A stretch of DNA of 64,000 bases from Neisseria perflava (GCF_002863305.2 NZ_CP136962.1:434001-498000), one strand, 5' to 3'; positions 11,344 through 21,159 are shown, counted from the stretch's first letter. Notes: a model not told the origin generated them from the letters alone. A program made the numbers and translations.

Positions 11344-12687
11344 TTATTTTTGCCAATAGGTTTTGACGTTGACGAATTCGTACAGTCCGAATTCGGATAG
11401 CTCCCGTCCGTAGCCTGAAGCTTTGACGCCGCCAAAGGGGAGGCGCAAGTCGCTGCTGGTATGGCGGTTGATAAAGACAGAGCCTGCTTGGATTTTTTCG
11501 GCGTATTTCCATGCATTTGCCGTGTCGGCTGTGTAGATGCAGGCGCCGAGGCCGAAAGGTGTGTCATTGGCAAGCGCAACGGCGTGATCCGGATTGTCGG
11601 CGCGTAAGATCATGGCAACCGGGCCGAAGACTTCTTCGTGCCAAACGCGGCAGTTTGGATTGACTTGATCCAATACCGTGGCAGGGTAAAACCAGCTTTC
11701 TCCCTCAGGGATATAGCCGCCGCTCAAGCATTGCGCACCGTGTGCAACCGCATCTTGAACCTGCTCGTGTACGGTTTGACGCAGGTCTTGGCGGTGAAGT
11801 GGGGCAAGGGTGGTGTTCGAGTCTTTGGGATTGCCAGTTTGCAGTTTGGCGCACTCGGCAAGGAAGAGCGGGATAAATTGATCGGCAATATCTTGGGTAA
11901 CAATGATGCGTTTGGCGGCATTGCAGGATTGTCCGGCATCACGGAAACGCGAATAGCAGGCATCGATGGCTGCACGTTGCAGATCGGCGTCGGGCAGGAT
12001 GATAAACGGATTGCTGCCGCCCAGTTCAAGGACGGTTTTTTTCAGATGTTTGCCTGCATGGGCGGCCAGCAGGCGGCCGGTATGGGTTGAACCGGTAAAT
12101 GCCATGGCATCGGTATCTTCAATGGCTTTAAGCGTGTCTTCATGACTTAACCATGCGCCGATAAGCGGCAAACCTTTGGGGACGAGGCTGAAGAGGGTTT
12201 CGCTGACGCGGGCGACACTGGGCGCAGGTTTGACCGCGCAGGCATTGCCGGCGCACAGGGCAGGGATGGCAAATCGTAAAATCTGCCAAATAGGATAATT
12301 CCACGGCATGACCGCCAAAACAACGCCCAAAGGCTCGAAACGGACTTGGCTGAGACTGGCTTGGGTGGCGATGGTTTTATGGGCAAGCAGTTCGGGGGCA
12401 AGGCGGACGTAGTAGCGGATAAGCTCGATGGATTTGCTGATTTCGGCACGGCATTCGTGCAGGCAGCGTCCGACTTCTTCGCAAACCATTTCGGCAAGGC
12501 GTTCTTGGTTTTGGGTAAGGCTGTCGGCAAATTGCTGTAAGAGGGCGGTGCGCTCGGTAATGCTTGATTGCGCGAAGGTTTGCTGAAGGGTTTGGAGGCG
12601 GTTTAATTCGTCGGTGAACTCGGTATAGCTTTGCGCCGGTCGGCAGTAAATGGTTTCTCCGGTGAAAACGTGGGTGCTGTGAAACAT
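11344..12687 (-). CDS. Aldehyde dehydrogenase, succinate-semialdehyde type
   Basis: This is an NAD(P)-dependent aldehyde dehydrogenase of 447 residues. Cofactor and catalytic motifs are intact: PLGVVLAVMPWNYPIWQ with the catalytic Asn, FTGSTHTGR, LELGGSNPFI with the general-base Glu, and DAGQSCNAAKR with the nucleophilic Cys. HEEVFGPVAMIL and LPFGGVKASGYGRELSEFG follow. The compact length and motifs resemble the Sad/YneI succinate-semialdehyde dehydrogenase group, but the true substrate is not shown by the sequence or by the neighbours. It is transcribed alone. Confidence 0.85.
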   Translation of the reverse strand: MFHSTHVFTGETIYCRPAQSYTEFTDELNRLQTLQQTFAQSSITERTALLQQFADSLTQNQERLAEMVCEEVGRCLHECRAEISKSIELIRYYVRLAPELLAHKTIATQASLSQVRFEPLGVVLAVMPWNYPIWQILRFAIPALCAGNACAVKPAPSVARVSETLFSLVPKGLPLIGAWLSHEDTLKAIEDTDAMAFTGSTHTGRLLAAHAGKHLKKTVLELGGSNPFIILPDADLQRAAIDACYSRFRDAGQSCNAAKRIIVTQDIADQFIPLFLAECAKLQTGNPKDSNTTLAPLHRQDLRQTVHEQVQDAVAHGAQCLSGGYIPEGESWFYPATVLDQVNPNCRVWHEEVFGPVAMILRADNPDHAVALANDTPFGLGACIYTADTANAWKYAEKIQAGSVFINRHTSSDLRLPFGGVKASGYGRELSEFGLYEFVNVKTYWQK

Positions 12688-12717
12688 AGTTGGCTCCTTT
12701 GTTTTTATGTTTTTATG

Positions 12718-12746
12718 AGGCCGTCTGAAAATGTTTCAGACGGCCT
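12718..12746 (-). terminator. DUS-pair terminator of the mre-marC operon
   Basis: Forward DUS (12718-12729) and reverse DUS (12735-12746) form a short-loop hairpin. It lies downstream of marC on the minus strand. Confidence 0.75.
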
Positions 12747-12766
12747 TTTATTGTGATAATTGTACT

Positions 12767-13426
12767 TCAAGCGACCAGTTGGGGAAAAATAGATTTTAAG
12801 CCGGCAACAATAATCTCTACGGAAATGGCGGCAAGCATCATGCCCATGATGCGGTTGAGGATGGTCAGACCGGTCGTGCCCAAGCGTTTGCTGATGCGTC
12901 CGGCAACGATCAGGATGAGATAGCAAATCAGGCTGACCAGAAAGCCGGAGATGATAATTAGGGCAATATCGCTGTAATTTTTGGCGGCAGAGGAGTAAAT
13001 GATGACGGTAGAGATACCGCCGGGGCCGATGGTAATCGGAATGGCAATGGGTACGACGGCAATGGCTTTTTCATTGCGGCGGACTTGTTGCGCACTTTGA
13101 TGTTCTTCTGAATGGGGATCAATTTTGGGTTTAGCAGGATTATCGTTGCCGTTCATTAAGGAGATGGCAATCAGCAAAACCAGAATACCGCCGCCGACTT
13201 GGAAAGAGCCCACGCTGATACCGAGTACTTTCAACAAGATACCGCCGCCCAGCGCAAAGACGACAATCACGATGAAAACGGCTAGTGCGGCAGTACGCGC
13301 AATTCTGCGTTTTTCTTTGGTGCTGTGGTCTTGCGTCAGGTCAAGATAAATCGAGAGTGCGCTGAAGGGGTTGATCAGTACAAGAAGTGCAACGAGAAGT
13401 TTGCCGATTTCTACACCTAATTCCAT
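12767..13426 (-). CDS. MarC family integral membrane protein
   Basis: The 219-residue protein has six predicted membrane segments. It has MarC-family signatures, including LLVALLVLINPFSALSIYLD near the N-terminus and PIAIPITIGPGGISTVIIYS in the middle. MarC proteins are widespread inner-membrane proteins of unsettled function; the early link to multiple antibiotic resistance was not upheld. The start lies one base after the rodA stop, so it is the last gene of the elongation operon. A role in envelope growth is only inferred from this position. Confidence 0.88.
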   Translation of the reverse strand: MELGVEIGKLLVALLVLINPFSALSIYLDLTQDHSTKEKRRIARTAALAVFIVIVVFALGGGILLKVLGISVGSFQVGGGILVLLIAISLMNGNDNPAKPKIDPHSEEHQSAQQVRRNEKAIAVVPIAIPITIGPGGISTVIIYSSAAKNYSDIALIIISGFLVSLICYLILIVAGRISKRLGTTGLTILNRIMGMMLAAISVEIIVAGLKSIFPQLVA

Positions 13427-13427
13427 A

Positions 13428-14579
13428 TTATTCCTTGCTTGCAGTCAGGTCGTCGTTGTCCATATTACGACGGCGGAGGTTTTTGTGTTCGTTGGCAATA
13501 CCCATCAACAGGGCGAGCACCACCATGATGGAAAGCGTAGCCGTACCGCCGTAGCTGACCAAGGGGAGGGGGACGCCGACAACGGGCAAAATACCGCTGA
13601 CCATGCCCATGTTTACAAAGGCATAGCAGAAAAAGGTCATGGTCAACGCGCCTGCCAGAGTACGGCTGTAAAGGGATTGAGCTTGCGCGGCAATCCACAA
13701 TCCGCGTGCCAAAATGATAAGGTAAACCAGCAGCAAAAGGATATTGCCGATCAGGCCGAACTCTTCGCCGAATACCGCAAAAATAAAGTCAGTCGTTGAT
13801 TCGGGAATATAGTCCAAGTGGGTTTGCGTGCCGTTGAGCCAGCCTTTACCCCATACGCCACCCGAGCCGATGGCAATCATGGATTGGATAATGTGGTAGC
13901 CTGCGCCCAACGGGTCTTTGGTTGGGTCGAGCAGGGTGAGGACGCGGGTTTTCTGATAGTCGTGCATGCCGTAGTTCCACAAGAGCGGCAAAGCGGCCAC
14001 AAAGGCAATAATAGCAGCAAAAATGGCCTTCCAAGGCAGTCCGGCAAAGAAGATGACAAAAATACCCGAAGCCATAATCAGTGCTGCCGTACCGAGGTCG
14101 GGCTGTTTCAAAATCAGGGCGACAGGAACAAGAATCAGCACGAGGGCGACAATATAATGTATCCATTTCAGACGGCCTTCATAGCGTTGGAAATACCACG
14201 CGACAGTCATGGGAATGCCGATTTTCATGATTTCGGAAGGTTGGATACGGGTAAAGCCGAGACTCAGCCAACGGGTTGAGCCGTTGACGGTAACGCCAGC
14301 GACTTCAACGCCAATCAGCAGTAATACGCCGACAATGTAAACAGGCAGGGCAACTTTGGCAGCCGTTTGCGGCTTGAATACGGCGATAATCCATAACAGG
14401 GCAAAGCCCAAAACGGTATGGATGGTTTTGTTTTCCAATTGGCCGAACTCTTGCCCGTCTGCAGAATAGAGCAGGAATAGGCTCATGATGTAGATGGCAA
14501 GCATGGCAAAAAACAGCCAAGGGTCAATCGGGGCTGCAATGGTGGATTTGAAATTTTTCCACGCTGATGTGTTATTCAT
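13428..14579 (-). CDS. rodA: Rod-shape peptidoglycan polymerase RodA
   Basis: RodA is the SEDS-family glycosyltransferase that polymerises peptidoglycan during elongation with PBP2. The 383-residue, multi-spanning protein has the SEDS signatures QPSEIMKIGIPM, LKQPDLGTAALIMASG and SGVWGKGWLNGTQTHLDYIPESTTDFIF. It ends with FVNMGMVSGILPVVGVPLPL and SYGGTATLS. The ESTTDFIFAVFGEE loop contains the functionally important aspartate. Its start overlaps mrdA by eight bases. Cocci of the genus rely on FtsW alone, so this paralogue matters for inferring cell shape. Confidence 0.93.
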   Translation of the reverse strand: MNNTSAWKNFKSTIAAPIDPWLFFAMLAIYIMSLFLLYSADGQEFGQLENKTIHTVLGFALLWIIAVFKPQTAAKVALPVYIVGVLLLIGVEVAGVTVNGSTRWLSLGFTRIQPSEIMKIGIPMTVAWYFQRYEGRLKWIHYIVALVLILVPVALILKQPDLGTAALIMASGIFVIFFAGLPWKAIFAAIIAFVAALPLLWNYGMHDYQKTRVLTLLDPTKDPLGAGYHIIQSMIAIGSGGVWGKGWLNGTQTHLDYIPESTTDFIFAVFGEEFGLIGNILLLLVYLIILARGLWIAAQAQSLYSRTLAGALTMTFFCYAFVNMGMVSGILPVVGVPLPLVSYGGTATLSIMVVLALLMGIANEHKNLRRRNMDNDDLTASKE

Positions 14580-16620
14580 GATGAACCTCCGGCTGTGAGG
14601 CAGGGCTTGTCGGAGTCAGTCCGTAGGCAGATTGGAAAATGCTGGTAATAGGCTGATGCTTGTCCGTTGTTTCAGTTTTGGCCGAATCTGACTCAAGGCC
14701 GTCTGAAAACTGTTGCGGCTTGACGTGAAGCATATAAAAATCAGTCATTTCACGAGCCAATGGCGCGGCATACGCACCCCAACCGCCGTTTTCCAAAATA
14801 ACGGCAATAGCGATTTCAGGTTTTTCCAATGGCGCAAACGAGATAAACCATGCGTGGTCGCGGTGTTGTTCACGCAGGGCTGCGGCATTGTAGCGGCCGC
14901 CCTGTTTAATTTGTACGACTTGGGCCGTACCGGTTTTACCGCCCATTGTGTAAGCGAGTCCGCCACCGATACGGTGCGCCGTACCGCCCGGTTTCAATAC
15001 CTTTTCCATTGCGTGTTTGACGTATTCGAAGTTATCGGCTTTGAACGGAATTTGACGCTCAGGATTAGGATTGATACGGGTAATTTTGCGCGCGCCGAAA
15101 TCCAATATTTCTTTGACCAAATGCGGCTGATGGACAACACCGTTATTGGCCAGAGATGCTGTCGCATGTGCCATTTGCAAAGGCGTGTAGGCATTGTAGC
15201 CTTGGCCGATACTGACGGAAACCATTTCTCCGGCGCGCCATTCTTTGGCAGTCGGGTCGGAAGATTTGGCAAAGCGTTTGGATTTCCATTCGCGGCTGGG
15301 CAAAACGCCTGTGTATTCGCTGGGCAGATCAATGCCGGTTTTCTGGCCGAAACCGAATTGCGCCAGATACGGAGAGGCTTTATCGATACCCATTTCGTAA
15401 CCCAAACGGTAGAAGAAAGTATCTGAGGATACTTGAATGGCTTTGCTCAAGTTGGCCGAGCCGTGACCGCTGCGGACGGAGTCGCGGAAAATATGGCGGC
15501 TGCCGGGTATGCTCCATGCGCCGGGGGCTGGGACGATGGTGTTCTGAGTGATTTTGCCGCTTTCCAACAAGGCCATGCCCATAAAGGGTTTGAATGTAGA
15601 ACCTGGCGGATAAAGGCCTTGGGTAACGCGGTTGATCAAAGGCTTTTTCCAATCGTTATTCAGCATTTTCCAAGTGTCGCTGTCGATGCCGTCAATAAAG
15701 AGGTTGGGATCGAAAGAAGGCTTGGAAACAAATGCCAAGACAGTACCGTCTTGCGGATTGATGGCCACCAATGCGCCACGGCGGTCGCCCAAAATTCGGT
15801 CGGCTTCCTGCTGCATACGGATATCCATGCCTAGGCGCAAGGTTTGCCCCATTTTGGACGGGACATTTTTCAATACACGGACGATGTTGCCGTAAGCGTC
15901 TTTTTCGACTTCCTGATAGCCTGGAATACCATGAAGCTGGTGTTCGTAATATTTTTCCAAGCCGGATTTACCGATATGTGTACTGCCGCGATAGAGGGCA
16001 GTCAGGCCTTCTTCTTCCAGCATTTCTTTGTCTTTATCGCTAATACGGCCGATATAGCCTAAGAAATGGGAAGTCAGCTTGCCGTAAGGATATTCGCGGA
16101 ATGTGCGTGAGTTGACCTCTACGCCTTTGAATTCGCGCAGATGTACGGACAAGCGTGCAGTCTCTTCATCGGTCAGCCTGAGCTTGAGCGGGATATTTTC
16201 AAATTTTCGATAGCTTTCGCGGTATTTTTTGAAGCGTTTTAAATCTGTCGGCGTAATATCGACGTATTTTTTCAATGCTTCAATGACATCTTCCATCTTG
16301 CCTTCGATGCGGCTAGGAATAACTTCAAGCGAAAAGACGGGATAGTTTTTGGCCAAAGGAACGCCGTTGATATCGACGATTTCGCCGCGTACGGGCGGCG
16401 TTGGAATCAGGGTGATACGGTTGCTTGATGCTTGACCGGAAAACTCATTGTGTTGAGTTACTTGCAGGTAGAAGAACCGCGCCAGTAAGATGGAAAAGAA
16501 GATGACAATCAGGATAAAGGCAACGAGCAGGCGCAACAAAGCATCGGCTTGTGCTGCCTGAGCAGAAGGTTTTTTGGTATGTTGACCACCGGAAAGACGG
16601 CGTGGAAGAATCGGTTTCAT
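14572..16620 (-). CDS. mrdA: Penicillin-binding protein 2, elongation transpeptidase
   Basis: This class B PBP crosslinks peptidoglycan during elongation. One membrane segment lies near residues 30-52. The pedestal domain includes PPVRGEIVDINGVPLA. Transpeptidase motifs are complete: STFK with nucleophile Ser341, SSD at 398-400 (SxN variant as in PBP2), and KTG at 562-564. The length of 682 residues is normal. It pairs with RodA encoded immediately downstream. It is distinct from the gonococcal PBP2, which is encoded by penA and is an FtsI orthologue. Confidence 0.94.
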   Translation of the reverse strand: MKPILPRRLSGGQHTKKPSAQAAQADALLRLLVAFILIVIFFSILLARFFYLQVTQHNEFSGQASSNRITLIPTPPVRGEIVDINGVPLAKNYPVFSLEVIPSRIEGKMEDVIEALKKYVDITPTDLKRFKKYRESYRKFENIPLKLRLTDEETARLSVHLREFKGVEVNSRTFREYPYGKLTSHFLGYIGRISDKDKEMLEEEGLTALYRGSTHIGKSGLEKYYEHQLHGIPGYQEVEKDAYGNIVRVLKNVPSKMGQTLRLGMDIRMQQEADRILGDRRGALVAINPQDGTVLAFVSKPSFDPNLFIDGIDSDTWKMLNNDWKKPLINRVTQGLYPPGSTFKPFMGMALLESGKITQNTIVPAPGAWSIPGSRHIFRDSVRSGHGSANLSKAIQVSSDTFFYRLGYEMGIDKASPYLAQFGFGQKTGIDLPSEYTGVLPSREWKSKRFAKSSDPTAKEWRAGEMVSVSIGQGYNAYTPLQMAHATASLANNGVVHQPHLVKEILDFGARKITRINPNPERQIPFKADNFEYVKHAMEKVLKPGGTAHRIGGGLAYTMGGKTGTAQVVQIKQGGRYNAAALREQHRDHAWFISFAPLEKPEIAIAVILENGGWGAYAAPLAREMTDFYMLHVKPQQFSDGLESDSAKTETTDKHQPITSIFQSAYGLTPTSPASQPEVHHE

Positions 16621-16624
16621 CTTT

Positions 16625-17125
16625 TCAGTGGGAGCGGTAAATACGGGTCACAATCAGCATCAACTGGCTGAGTATCGGCCAAAGCAGGGCGCCGACAAAT
16701 GGAGCAACAAAGCCTTGCAAAGTGATGACCTGATGATTAAGGAACAAACGGGCAACAGTTAAGACGGCCTGATTGAGAAGCAGGGCAGCCAATACAGCGG
16801 CTAATTGCATAATGTGGCCGTAAAGCATGATTTGGCGGCGGCGGTTTAAAATGAAATAAGTCATCACGACGTAAGACAGGGCGTGCAAGCCCAAAGTTGC
16901 GGCGGTTGCGGCATCGACAATCAGACCGATGGCAAAAGCCAGTCCCATGCCTGCACGTTGCGGTTGGTGCAATGTCCAATACAGCAACATCAGTGCCGTC
17001 ATTTCAGGCAGCCAAAAGAATCCGTCAAAGGAAAATGGCATAAAGTCCAGTATCATCATCACAATGAGACTGGCCGCCATGATGTGCAGCGGTACTGCAC
17101 GGTAAGAATCGTCAAAATCGTTCAT
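16625..17125 (-). CDS. mreD: Rod-shape determining protein MreD
   Basis: MreD is a small polytopic inner-membrane partner of MreC. The 166-residue sequence has about five hydrophobic segments (including HIMAASLIVMMILDFMPFSF and MGLAFAIGLIVDAATAATLG). The GLHALSYVVMTYFILN stretch is typical of the family. I use the ATG at 17125 (MNDFDDSYRAVPLHI), which lies four bases after the mreC stop. An upstream in-frame start at 17170 would overlap mreC by 41 bases. Between mreC and mrdA, the order matches classical mre operons. Confidence 0.9.
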   Translation of the reverse strand: MNDFDDSYRAVPLHIMAASLIVMMILDFMPFSFDGFFWLPEMTALMLLYWTLHQPQRAGMGLAFAIGLIVDAATAATLGLHALSYVVMTYFILNRRRQIMLYGHIMQLAAVLAALLLNQAVLTVARLFLNHQVITLQGFVAPFVGALLWPILSQLMLIVTRIYRSH

Positions 17126-17129
17126 GAAA

Positions 17130-17978
17130 TCAGCGTGGGGAAGAAGGGCCGGAAGAAAGTACCAAGACAAAACGGCTGCTGCGTAAAGCGGCCAAAGGCG
17201 TCAGTTGCGTATCGTAATAAGGTGTTCCCGATGCGCGGACAACCTTGCTGACGGTTGCAACGGGAATCCCCGCCGGATAAGTACCGTCCAAACCGGAAGT
17301 CAGCAGAATATCGCCGGGTTTCAAGTCTGAGCCGGTTGGGAAATAGCGCAAATCCAAACCGTTGCCATTGCCGTATGCCAAGTTGCGTTCGCCGGTGCGG
17401 CTGACGGCTATGGGGACAATGCTTTGTCCGCCTGAAATCAGCCCAATTTCTGCACTTTGTGTGTGAACTTGTGTCAACAGGCCGATCAAACCGCTTTGAT
17501 CGATGACCGCATCGCCAACTTTCAAGCCGTCTTGACTGCCCTTGCCGATAATCAGTCTTTCGGAAAGCGGATCTTTGCCATTGGAAATGACTTCCGCACC
17601 GATAACGTTGTGAATACCTTTTTGTTGCAAACCGTACAGTTTTTTTAATTCGCGCAATTCATCGGTATTGACTTTATCCCGCTGCAAATCGATTTTCAGA
17701 CGGCCATTTTCTTCCAGAAGTTGGCGATTTTGTTCCAAGAGCTCGGATTTGGACTGGGAGAGGTCGGCAAAATATTGATAAAGTTGAACAGGTTGATTTG
17801 CCAGCCATTGAACAGGATAGAGCATGGGCATTACTGCAGCACGTACAGGCTGCATCAATGAAAAGCGGTAATCTGCCACCATCAGGCCGGCAGCCAGAGC
17901 GATATAAACGACAAAACGAGGCAACAGCTTAGAGCCTTTTGCCTCGTCAAAGCGCAAAGAAGAGCGTTCCATAACCAT
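17130..17978 (-). CDS. mreC: Rod-shape determining protein MreC
   Basis: MreC is a bitopic protein that links cytoplasmic MreB to periplasmic PBP2. One membrane segment near residues 22-40 is followed by a coiled coil (LSQSKSELLEQNRQLLEENG) and a beta-rich periplasmic domain. That domain contains IGKGSQDGLKVGDAVIDQSG, GLIGLLTQV and GDILLTSGLDGTYPAGIPV. The length is 282 residues. An in-frame reverse DUS encodes part of the coiled-coil end (near 17695). mreB ends five bases upstream. Confidence 0.94.
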   Translation of the reverse strand: MVMERSSLRFDEAKGSKLLPRFVVYIALAAGLMVADYRFSLMQPVRAAVMPMLYPVQWLANQPVQLYQYFADLSQSKSELLEQNRQLLEENGRLKIDLQRDKVNTDELRELKKLYGLQQKGIHNVIGAEVISNGKDPLSERLIIGKGSQDGLKVGDAVIDQSGLIGLLTQVHTQSAEIGLISGGQSIVPIAVSRTGERNLAYGNGNGLDLRYFPTGSDLKPGDILLTSGLDGTYPAGIPVATVSKVVRASGTPYYDTQLTPLAALRSSRFVLVLSSGPSSPR

Positions 17979-17983
17979 CTACC

Positions 17984-19021
17984 TTATGGGTTTTCCGTAA
18001 ACACGGTATCCCATTTGCCAATATAGTCCAAAGCCTTACCGGCACCATAGGCGACGCAGTTCAGAGGCTGGTCGGCAATACCGACGGGCAGGCCGGTTGC
18101 GTCGGCCAAGACGGTATCGATACCGTGCAGAAGCGCGCCGCCGCCGGTCAGCATAATACCGCGGTCGGCGATGTCGCCGGCCAGTTCGGGCGGAGCCTGT
18201 TCCAAAGCCAGACGGACGGCACGGATGATTTGATTCACCGTTTCACTCAATGCTTCACGGATTTCATCTGAAGTAACTGCCAAGGATTTAGGCGTGCCTT
18301 CAGCCAGATCACGGCCTTTAATGCGCATGGCTGTTTCGGTTTCAAAGCCCGAGGCAGAGCCGATTTGTTTCTTCAATTCTTCGGCTGTAGCTTCGCCAAT
18401 CAAGACACCGCGATGGCGACGCAGGTAATGGATGATGCTTTTATCGAATTCATCGCCGGCTGCGCGGACAGAAGCAGAATAGGCCATACCGCCCAGTGAA
18501 AGAATGCCGATTTCAGTCGTACCGCCACCAATATCGACAATCATCGAACCTGCCGCATCTTCAATCGGCAAGCCTGCGCCCAAAGCGGCGGCCATCGGTT
18601 CTTCAATCAAATGCACGCTTGCCGCGCCGGCGGCAAACGCCGAATCCAAAATCGCTTTACGTTCTACTTGGGTAGAGCCGCCCGGAACACAGATAACCAC
18701 ACGGGGCGGAACCAAAGACCGTCCTTCAGTGGCTTTTTTAATCAACATACCCAGCATACGCTCGGTAATCACAAAATCGGCAATTACACCGTCTCTCATC
18801 GGGCGGACGATTTCGATATTGCGCGGCGCGCGGCCCTGCATTTTTTTGGCTTCCGTGCCCACTGCCATAATTTTACTTTTATTGCCTGTGCCGGATTGAA
18901 TCGCAACCATGGACGGCTCATCCAAAACAATCCCTTTGCCGCGTACAAAAATCAGCGTGTTGGCCGTGCCCAAGTCGATGGCAATATCATTGGAGAGGAA
19001 ACGAGATAAAAGACGAAACAT
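17984..19021 (-). CDS. mreB: Rod-shape determining actin-like protein MreB
   Basis: MreB is the bacterial actin that guides lateral wall synthesis. The protein has 345 residues. Phosphate-1 motif IAIDLGTANTLIF is at the N-terminus, and phosphate-2 is IVDIGGGTTEIGILS. The adenosine motif is IMLTGGGALLHGID. The membrane-binding N-terminal helix MFRLLSRFLSN is present. It heads the operon mreB-mreC-mreD-mrdA-rodA-marC and is divergent from gatC. Neisseria gonorrhoeae and N. meningitidis lack this gene, so its presence separates this organism from them. Confidence 0.96.
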   Translation of the reverse strand: MFRLLSRFLSNDIAIDLGTANTLIFVRGKGIVLDEPSMVAIQSGTGNKSKIMAVGTEAKKMQGRAPRNIEIVRPMRDGVIADFVITERMLGMLIKKATEGRSLVPPRVVICVPGGSTQVERKAILDSAFAAGAASVHLIEEPMAAALGAGLPIEDAAGSMIVDIGGGTTEIGILSLGGMAYSASVRAAGDEFDKSIIHYLRRHRGVLIGEATAEELKKQIGSASGFETETAMRIKGRDLAEGTPKSLAVTSDEIREALSETVNQIIRAVRLALEQAPPELAGDIADRGIMLTGGGALLHGIDTVLADATGLPVGIADQPLNCVAYGAGKALDYIGKWDTVFTENP

Positions 19022-19120
19022 TAGGATTCCTGAAATTCCGGCCCAGCCCGGATGTGTTTAGCATTATTTAAAATAAGAAAAACAGGTACACGGTTTTAGA
19101 CGGATAAATGCACCCTTTAA

Positions 19121-19132
19121 AGGCCGTCTGAA
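19121..19132. repeat. DNA uptake sequence between mreB and gatC
   Basis: A single AGGCCGTCTGAA lies in the divergent promoter region of mreB and gatC, where it cannot be serving as a terminator. Confidence 0.8.
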
Positions 19133-19166
19133 TTAAAACACCATGCCAACCTGTTTGGTTTTCGGT

Positions 19167-19172
19167 TATAAT
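19167..19172 (+). promoter_or_regulatory. Candidate -10 of gatC
   Basis: TATAAT in TTCGGTTATAATTC lies 74 bases before the gatC ATG. The context resembles the mltG -10. No strong -35 is seen. Confidence 0.4.
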
Positions 19173-19246
19173 TCTTCGCTTCATAGAAGACGAAATGCAA
19201 TGATACCCCAAACCCAAGGTGCATTGCTATCAGACAAGGATTTTTT

Positions 19247-19537
19247 ATGGCTTTAAGCTTAAATGATGTGGAAAAAATCGCAAAACTCTCGCGCCTCACT
19301 TTAACGGACGAAGAAAAAAACAAAACGCTTGCCGAGTTGAACGACATTTTTGCCATGGTTGAAAACATGCAAAGCGTCAATACCGACTGCATCGAACCCA
19401 TGGCGCATCCGCACGAAGCCGCTTTGCGTCTGCGCGAAGATAAAGTGACTGAAACTGACCACGCTGCAGAATATCAGGCTGTTGCCCCAGAAGTGCGCAA
19501 CCGCCTGTATATCGTTCCTCAAGTGATTGAAGAATAA
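19247..19537 (+). CDS. gatC: Asp-tRNA(Asn)/Glu-tRNA(Gln) amidotransferase subunit C
   Basis: GatC stabilises the GatA-GatB core of the enzyme that converts misacylated Glu-tRNA(Gln) and Asp-tRNA(Asn) to the correct aminoacyl-tRNAs. The 96-residue protein shows DVEKIAKLSRLTLTDEEK at the start and NDIFAMVENMQSVNTDCIEP in the middle, both family signatures. It is the first gene of a gatC, gatA, gatB group that is interrupted by terminators and by a channel gene. Confidence 0.95.
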   Translation: MALSLNDVEKIAKLSRLTLTDEEKNKTLAELNDIFAMVENMQSVNTDCIEPMAHPHEAALRLREDKVTETDHAAEYQAVAPEVRNRLYIVPQVIEE

Positions 19538-19578
19538 GGTTTCAGACGGCCTTTGCTTATCGGCAAGCCCCTATTGCA

Positions 19579-19613
19579 AGGCCGTCTGAAAGGATACTTT
19601 GTTCAGACGGCCC
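19579..19613 (+). terminator. DUS hairpin between gatC and gatA
   Basis: Forward DUS at 19579-19590 pairs with TTCAGACGGCC at 19602-19612. A third DUS (reverse, 19541-19552) lies just after the gatC stop and can form an alternative stem with the same forward copy. Confidence 0.6.
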
Positions 19614-19687
19614 GATTTATTGATTTAAACGGATGTTTTCAATATCTGTTTTGAAAGCAAAAACTGTTTTATAGAAAGTACGGCACA

Positions 19688-21136
19688 ATGACCGCTTACA
19701 CGCTCAAACAAGCCAGCAGCCTGCTGCAATCCAAACAAATTTCCGCAGTCGAATTGGCGACCGAATATTTGACCGCTATTGCTGCGAAAAACCCTGCCAT
19801 CAACGGCTACGTTACCATCGATCAAGATAAGACCCTTGCTGAAGCCAAAGCAGCCGATGCGCGTATCGCAGCCGGCAATGCAACGGCTTTGACCGGTGTG
19901 CCGGTTGCTTACAAAGATATTTTCTGCCAAACAGGTTGGCGCAGTGCATGCAGCTCCAAAATGTTGGATAACTTTGTTTCTCCTTATACTGCCACTGTGG
20001 TGCAAAACTTGTTGGATGCCGGCATGGTTACTCTTGGCCGTACCAATATGGACGAATTTGCCATGGGTTCGACCAATGAGACTTCGTTCTACGGCGCAAC
20101 CAAAAACCCATGGAATCTTGAACATGTTCCCGGCGGTTCGTCAGGAGGTTCGGCTGCCGTGATTGCGGCGCGTTTGGCACCTGCTGCGTTGGGTTCGGAT
20201 ACCGGCGGTTCTATCCGTCAGCCTGCATCGCATTGCGGTATTACCGGTATCAAGCCGACTTACGGTACGGTTTCACGTTTCGGTATGGTTGCTTATGCTT
20301 CCAGCTTCGACCAAGCCGGCCCTATGGCGCAAACGGCCGAAGACTGTGCGATTTTGTTGAACGCCATGGCCAGCTTTGACGAGCGCGATTCCACCAGTTT
20401 GGAGCGCGACAAAGAAGATTACACCCGTGATTTGGACAAGCCGCTCAAAGGTTTGAAAATCGGTTTGCCTAAAGAATATTTCGGCGAAGGCGCAGATGCC
20501 GATGTTCAGACGGCCTTACAAAGCGTTATCGATTTGCTCAAAGTCCAAGGCGCGGAGACTGTTGAAGTTTCCCTGCCGCAAACATCATTGTCGATTCCTG
20601 CTTATTACGTTCTCGCCTCTGCTGAAGCAAGTACTAACTTATCCCGCTTCGACGGCGTACGTTATGGCCATCGTGCGGCGCAATTCGGCGATTTGGAAGA
20701 AATGTACAGCAATACTCGTGCCGAAGGTTTCGGCAGCGAGGTCAAACGCCGTATCATGATCGGTACTTATGTATTGAGCCATGGTTACTACGATGCTTAT
20801 TATCTGAAAGCGCAAAAACTGCGTCGTCTGGTTGCCAATGATTTTCAGACGGCCTTTGGTCAATGTGATTTCATTCTTGCGCCGACTGCGCCGACTGCCG
20901 CGCCAAAACTCGGCAGCGACATTCACGACCCTGTCCAAATGTACTTGTCCGATATTTACACCATCGCCGTGAACCTTGCCGGTTTGCCTGCACTGACTCT
21001 GCCTGCCGGTTTCAGCGCAAACGGCCTGCCGATTGGTGTGCAATTTATCGGCAACTATTTCTCCGAAGCCAAAATTTTGGGTGCCGCACATCAAGTTCAA
21101 CTGAATAGCGATTGGCACACTAAAGCGCCGGAATAA
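19688..21136 (+). CDS. gatA: Asp-tRNA(Asn)/Glu-tRNA(Gln) amidotransferase subunit A
   Basis: GatA is the amidase subunit that releases ammonia from glutamine. The 482-residue protein has the amidase signature with the Ser-cisSer-Lys triad. The lysine is in [11 protein letters not shown], and the serines are in [20 protein letters not shown] and [36 protein letters not shown] follows. Two in-frame reverse DUS copies lie in the coding sequence (near 20505 and 20847), where they encode FQTAF/VQTAL-type residues. Start at ATG 19688. Confidence 0.96.
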   Translation: MTAYTLKQASSLLQSKQISAVELATEYLTAIAAKNPAINGYVTIDQDKTLAEAKAADARIAAGNATALTGVPVAYKDIFCQTGWRSACSSKMLDNFVSPYTATVVQNLLDAGMVTLGRTNMDEFAMGSTNETSFYGATKNPWNLEHVPGGSSGGSAAVIAARLAPAALGSDTGGSIRQPASHCGITGIKPTYGTVSRFGMVAYASSFDQAGPMAQTAEDCAILLNAMASFDERDSTSLERDKEDYTRDLDKPLKGLKIGLPKEYFGEGADADVQTALQSVIDLLKVQGAETVEVSLPQTSLSIPAYYVLASAEASTNLSRFDGVRYGHRAAQFGDLEEMYSNTRAEGFGSEVKRRIMIGTYVLSHGYYDAYYLKAQKLRRLVANDFQTAFGQCDFILAPTAPTAAPKLGSDIHDPVQMYLSDIYTIAVNLAGLPALTLPAGFSANGLPIGVQFIGNYFSEAKILGAAHQVQLNSDWHTKAPE

Positions 21137-21159
21137 TGTTTTAGGGCCTTGATGATTCA

